DNA from: Paulinella micropora
Lineage: Eukaryota; Cercozoa; Imbricatea; Euglyphida; Paulinellidae
NCBI GenBank assembly: GCA_019918135.1
Contig: WBZZ01002032.1
Span: forward strand, 212,501-276,500
Direction: 5' to 3'
DNA length: 64,000 nucleotides
Shown here piece by piece: positions 61,838 to 64,000 of this stretch. The notes beneath the pieces were generated by a model. The model saw only the letters and a program-made list of their open reading frames with translations, searched no databases and had not been told where the DNA came from. How positions within the stretch are numbered: position 1 is the stretch's first letter; each line of letters starts with the position of its first letter. The position numbers and the translations under genes are program-made.

Positions 61838-62392
61838 CTGACCTCACCCGCATTGGTGCGCTTAATGAGAAAGAGCTTGTTTGGAAGGGTGACCCGTGCA
61901 AGATTACGGCCCAAGCAGATGCGAACTGCGAGTTAGTCGGCATTTCGTGGTGGGGTCGCGCGTGGTGCATCACCACGCCCGGTCTGCATTTGGCTGGTGC
62001 TCGTCTGAGCCATGGACTAGTGAGGAGTTGGACACTTTGGTTTCCCCTGACGGTGTTCAGTCTGCTCCTGCAAAGGAGCTTTTCAACATCTTTGATGCGG
62101 CCATCTCTATCGCCAACCTAACTAACTTCAGGAAAATTCACATCATCAAGGATTGTGCCCGGCTTGCGCAGTAGCTCAGTCTTGTTACTCCCCCGTGGCC
62201 ACTCTTCAGTCTATTGTTGATCGTTGGACGTGGTTGTTGGCTGAGAAAGGAATTGTGCTAACTGTGTCGAGAGTAGGACGAGAGCGACTCACGGTTGTGG
62301 ACTTGTTAGCCCGTGGTCAGGTGGCAGAGGCCCATGCAGTGTGGCTCGAAGAGAAGCCCTCCTCGCCCGCTTTGACGGTTTGCCAGCAGTAA
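61838..62392 (+). pseudogene. YR element RNase H-like domain, copy B
   Basis: As 26946-27502, but missing single bases near 61991 (G) and 62160 (C) split it into three frames. Confidence 0.6.
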
Positions 62393-63411
62393 AGGTTATG
62401 CCGCGTGTCGTAGAAAGGGCAGTTAAACTGATGAGTGGAGGAATGGCACCGATGTCTTCGGCGGCATACGATTCGGCTGTCAACCAACTGCGTTCCGTTG
62501 CTGAGCCTTTTCTACGAAGGAGTGGGTAATCGAGTGGTGGAAGCCGACACCGCTCATCGTAATTCTATTCATGGCTTTCATGTCGTCATTCGTCGCTGTT
62601 AACACCTGAAGGTTTACATGTTCGCATTCGCGACTTCATGATGCGGCTGGGTCTCCAAGACCCAACTAAGGATTTTGGGTTGAACTAATCTGGAAGGTAA
62701 TCAAAAGGGCGAAGAGAACCAAGAAGGACATTCGACTCGTGTTGGAGAGAGTGATGCTCGAACGGTCGGCGGAGTATATCATGAAGCTTATTTCGAATGG
62801 AATCCGAAGTCCGCCGCTGTTCATCTTCTCATCGCTTGTCACACCGGGTCCGTCTGGGGTTTCCGCGGCTTGCTTCGCATTGGAGAGCTCTACGTAGCTG
62901 GCTCAGAAAGGTTGTACAGAATTCTCCGTAATGTTCACGTCAGGCAACTCGAAGATGCCGGGCTCGCACTCATTGGGTTGCTGCTGGATGGTTCTAAAAA
63001 CCGATCCATTTCGCCGGGGTTGCGAAATCTACTTGGGAGACCAAGAAGACAGCCGAGTTTGTCCTCACTTCTGGAAAACCGTTTACGAACGCAGTTGTAA
63101 GGTTCACAAGTTAGCCCGAGGCTCAGCAGAGCCGTACTTCAGGGATGCTCAAGGCAAAGGCAGTCGATAGGAATATTTTGTATGCGCTATGCGCAAACTA
63201 CTTCAAGATTCGGCACCACGGTCGGGACCGTTTCAATGGAATCTCTTTACGTCGGGGTGGAGCATCAGGGTAGCGCTCGCAGGTGTAAAGTGAAATGGCG
63301 ATCAAGCGAGCGGGAAGGTGGACGTCGGACGCTTTCCAACTTTACGTGGCGCACAAGTCGTCGAATTAGTGGCGGAGCAGCGTCTTATGGGCGAGTCGTG
63401 CAGAGATTAAG
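62341..63411 (+). pseudogene. YR element tyrosine recombinase, copy B
   Basis: Matches 27451-28527 in order, but more than a dozen one-base indels in short homopolymers break the frame. Copy A is intact over the same bases, so the breaks are more likely sequence errors near a contig end than real decay. Confidence 0.8.
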
Positions 63412-63425
63412 TAAGCTCAGTCGGT

Positions 63426-63630
63426 GGGCTAAAAGTAGGCCAGTAAAGTACCGCGAGCAGTGAGTAAGTGTAATCAGCTAACCGCACTGTCGGCGGAGCT
63501 GAGTCTCGCTCCCGTCGGCCAATTGACTGAGTCAGTCTTTGCCAACTCGTTTCTTTTGCCCGTTTGGCCTATTTCTGTTTCAGTCATTATCATTAAAGTT
63601 TTGTTACAAATTCATTCGGAATAGTTTTAA
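63426..63630 (+). repeat. YR element repeat B1, copy B
   Basis: As 28544-28751, with several single-base deletions. Confidence 0.93.
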
Positions 63631-63918
63631 TTGTGGTTAGAATCTCTGATTTAACCGTGTTAAAACTTGTTTGAATTAGTTTGGAACATAACCGGTTGCC
63701 GGCATAGCAGGCAAAGCAGTTTTCCGGTTCCGGTCCGGCGATTCGCCGGAAAGCAGTTTCTTTTGATATTGTGCAACCGGATTTTATCATTGCCTTTTCG
63801 CCGGCCTTCGGCTGGCGAGTTATGTCAGCGTTTACACGTGTAGGCTGGTTGGTCGGCCTTGTTGTGGTTTGTGTTTGTGTTGTGTTAGCTAGCGGAAGTA
63901 GCAAGCTTTCTCATCGAG
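63631..63918 (+). repeat. YR element repeat A2, copy B
   Basis: As 28752-29036, with small indels. The spacer continues to the window end. Confidence 0.93.
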
Positions 63919-64000
63919 AAAACCCTTCCCTCCCTTCCCCTTTTATTTAGTTTTGCTTGCTTCTTGTGCAGTAGCAATTCATAGCATTTGATTCTCTTGT

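Larger units (their letters stand above)
47357..64000 (+). repeat. Large direct repeat, copy B
   Basis: Matches 12,463-29,118 at an offset of 34,894, falling to 34,882 at the end because of small deletions. Substitutions are few. One-base indels in homopolymers become frequent after about 61.2 kb and dense after 62.5 kb. It runs off the window. Confidence 0.97.
57424..64000 (+). mobile_element. YR retroelement, copy B (cut by window end)
   Basis: Contains A1 (57424-57725), the ORFs, B1 (63426-63630) and A2 (63631-63918). The spacer is cut at 64000, so B2 is not seen. It has the same insertion point as copy A. The coding region after 61.2 kb has many one-base indels. Confidence 0.9.

Overview
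The window is eukaryotic nuclear DNA, most likely from an alga or another protist. It has a short split gene with GT..AG introns, a tRNA-derived SINE, long (ATT)n/(TAT)n microsatellites, several decayed Ty1/copia elements, and a tyrosine-recombinase (YR) retroelement of the DIRS/Ngaro/PAT type. I cannot name the species from the sequence.

Layout. 1-3.5 kb is AT-rich, with (ATT)n-tailed repeats, a SINE, part of a spliced gene and an ORF for a charged low-complexity protein. 3.8-31.6 kb is a graveyard of copia elements. Copia-1 (+) is a truncated relative of Copia-2. Copia-2 (-) still shows gag, a MYND zinc-finger module, protease, integrase, RT and RNase H. Copia-3 (-) has a second MYND module and a 384-bp internal inversion inside integrase. 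Copia-4 (-) is an RT/RNase H fragment. Copia-5 (-) is split in two by a 7.27-kb YR element that inserted cleanly into its RT gene. That YR element shows the split-direct-repeat plan A1 - ORFs - B1 - A2 - B2.

31.6-34.7 kb is AT-rich and ends in purine and pyrimidine microsatellites. At about 34.74 kb composition switches abruptly to a very GC-rich island with intron-poor genes (to 47.35 kb). It holds an SF1 RecD/Pif1-type helicase, a protein made of 84-residue tandem repeats, a large leucine-rich-repeat protein, an unknown 570-aa protein, a broken possible cysteine-protease-like gene, a RING-H2 protein and a PD-(D/E)XK nuclease-like gene. The gene types and composition resemble an integrated large DNA virus or another foreign island, but no capsid or DNA polymerase is present, so this is inference. 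Several island genes carry premature stops or frameshifts.

From 47,357 to the window end the sequence repeats 12,463 to about 29,118 almost exactly and in direct orientation, at an offset of 34,894 bp. The junction lies inside the nuclease gene on one side and inside Copia-2 gag on the other. This is what one tandem duplication of the 34.9-kb unit 12,463-47,356 would produce; an assembly artefact or retained haplotype is the alternative. Copy B matches copy A with few substitutions until about 61 kb. After that single-base homopolymer indels pile up, which looks like unpolished sequence near a contig end.

None of the copia copies is intact. The YR element in copy A is the best preserved mobile element, although its gag and RT regions also need frame changes to be read through.
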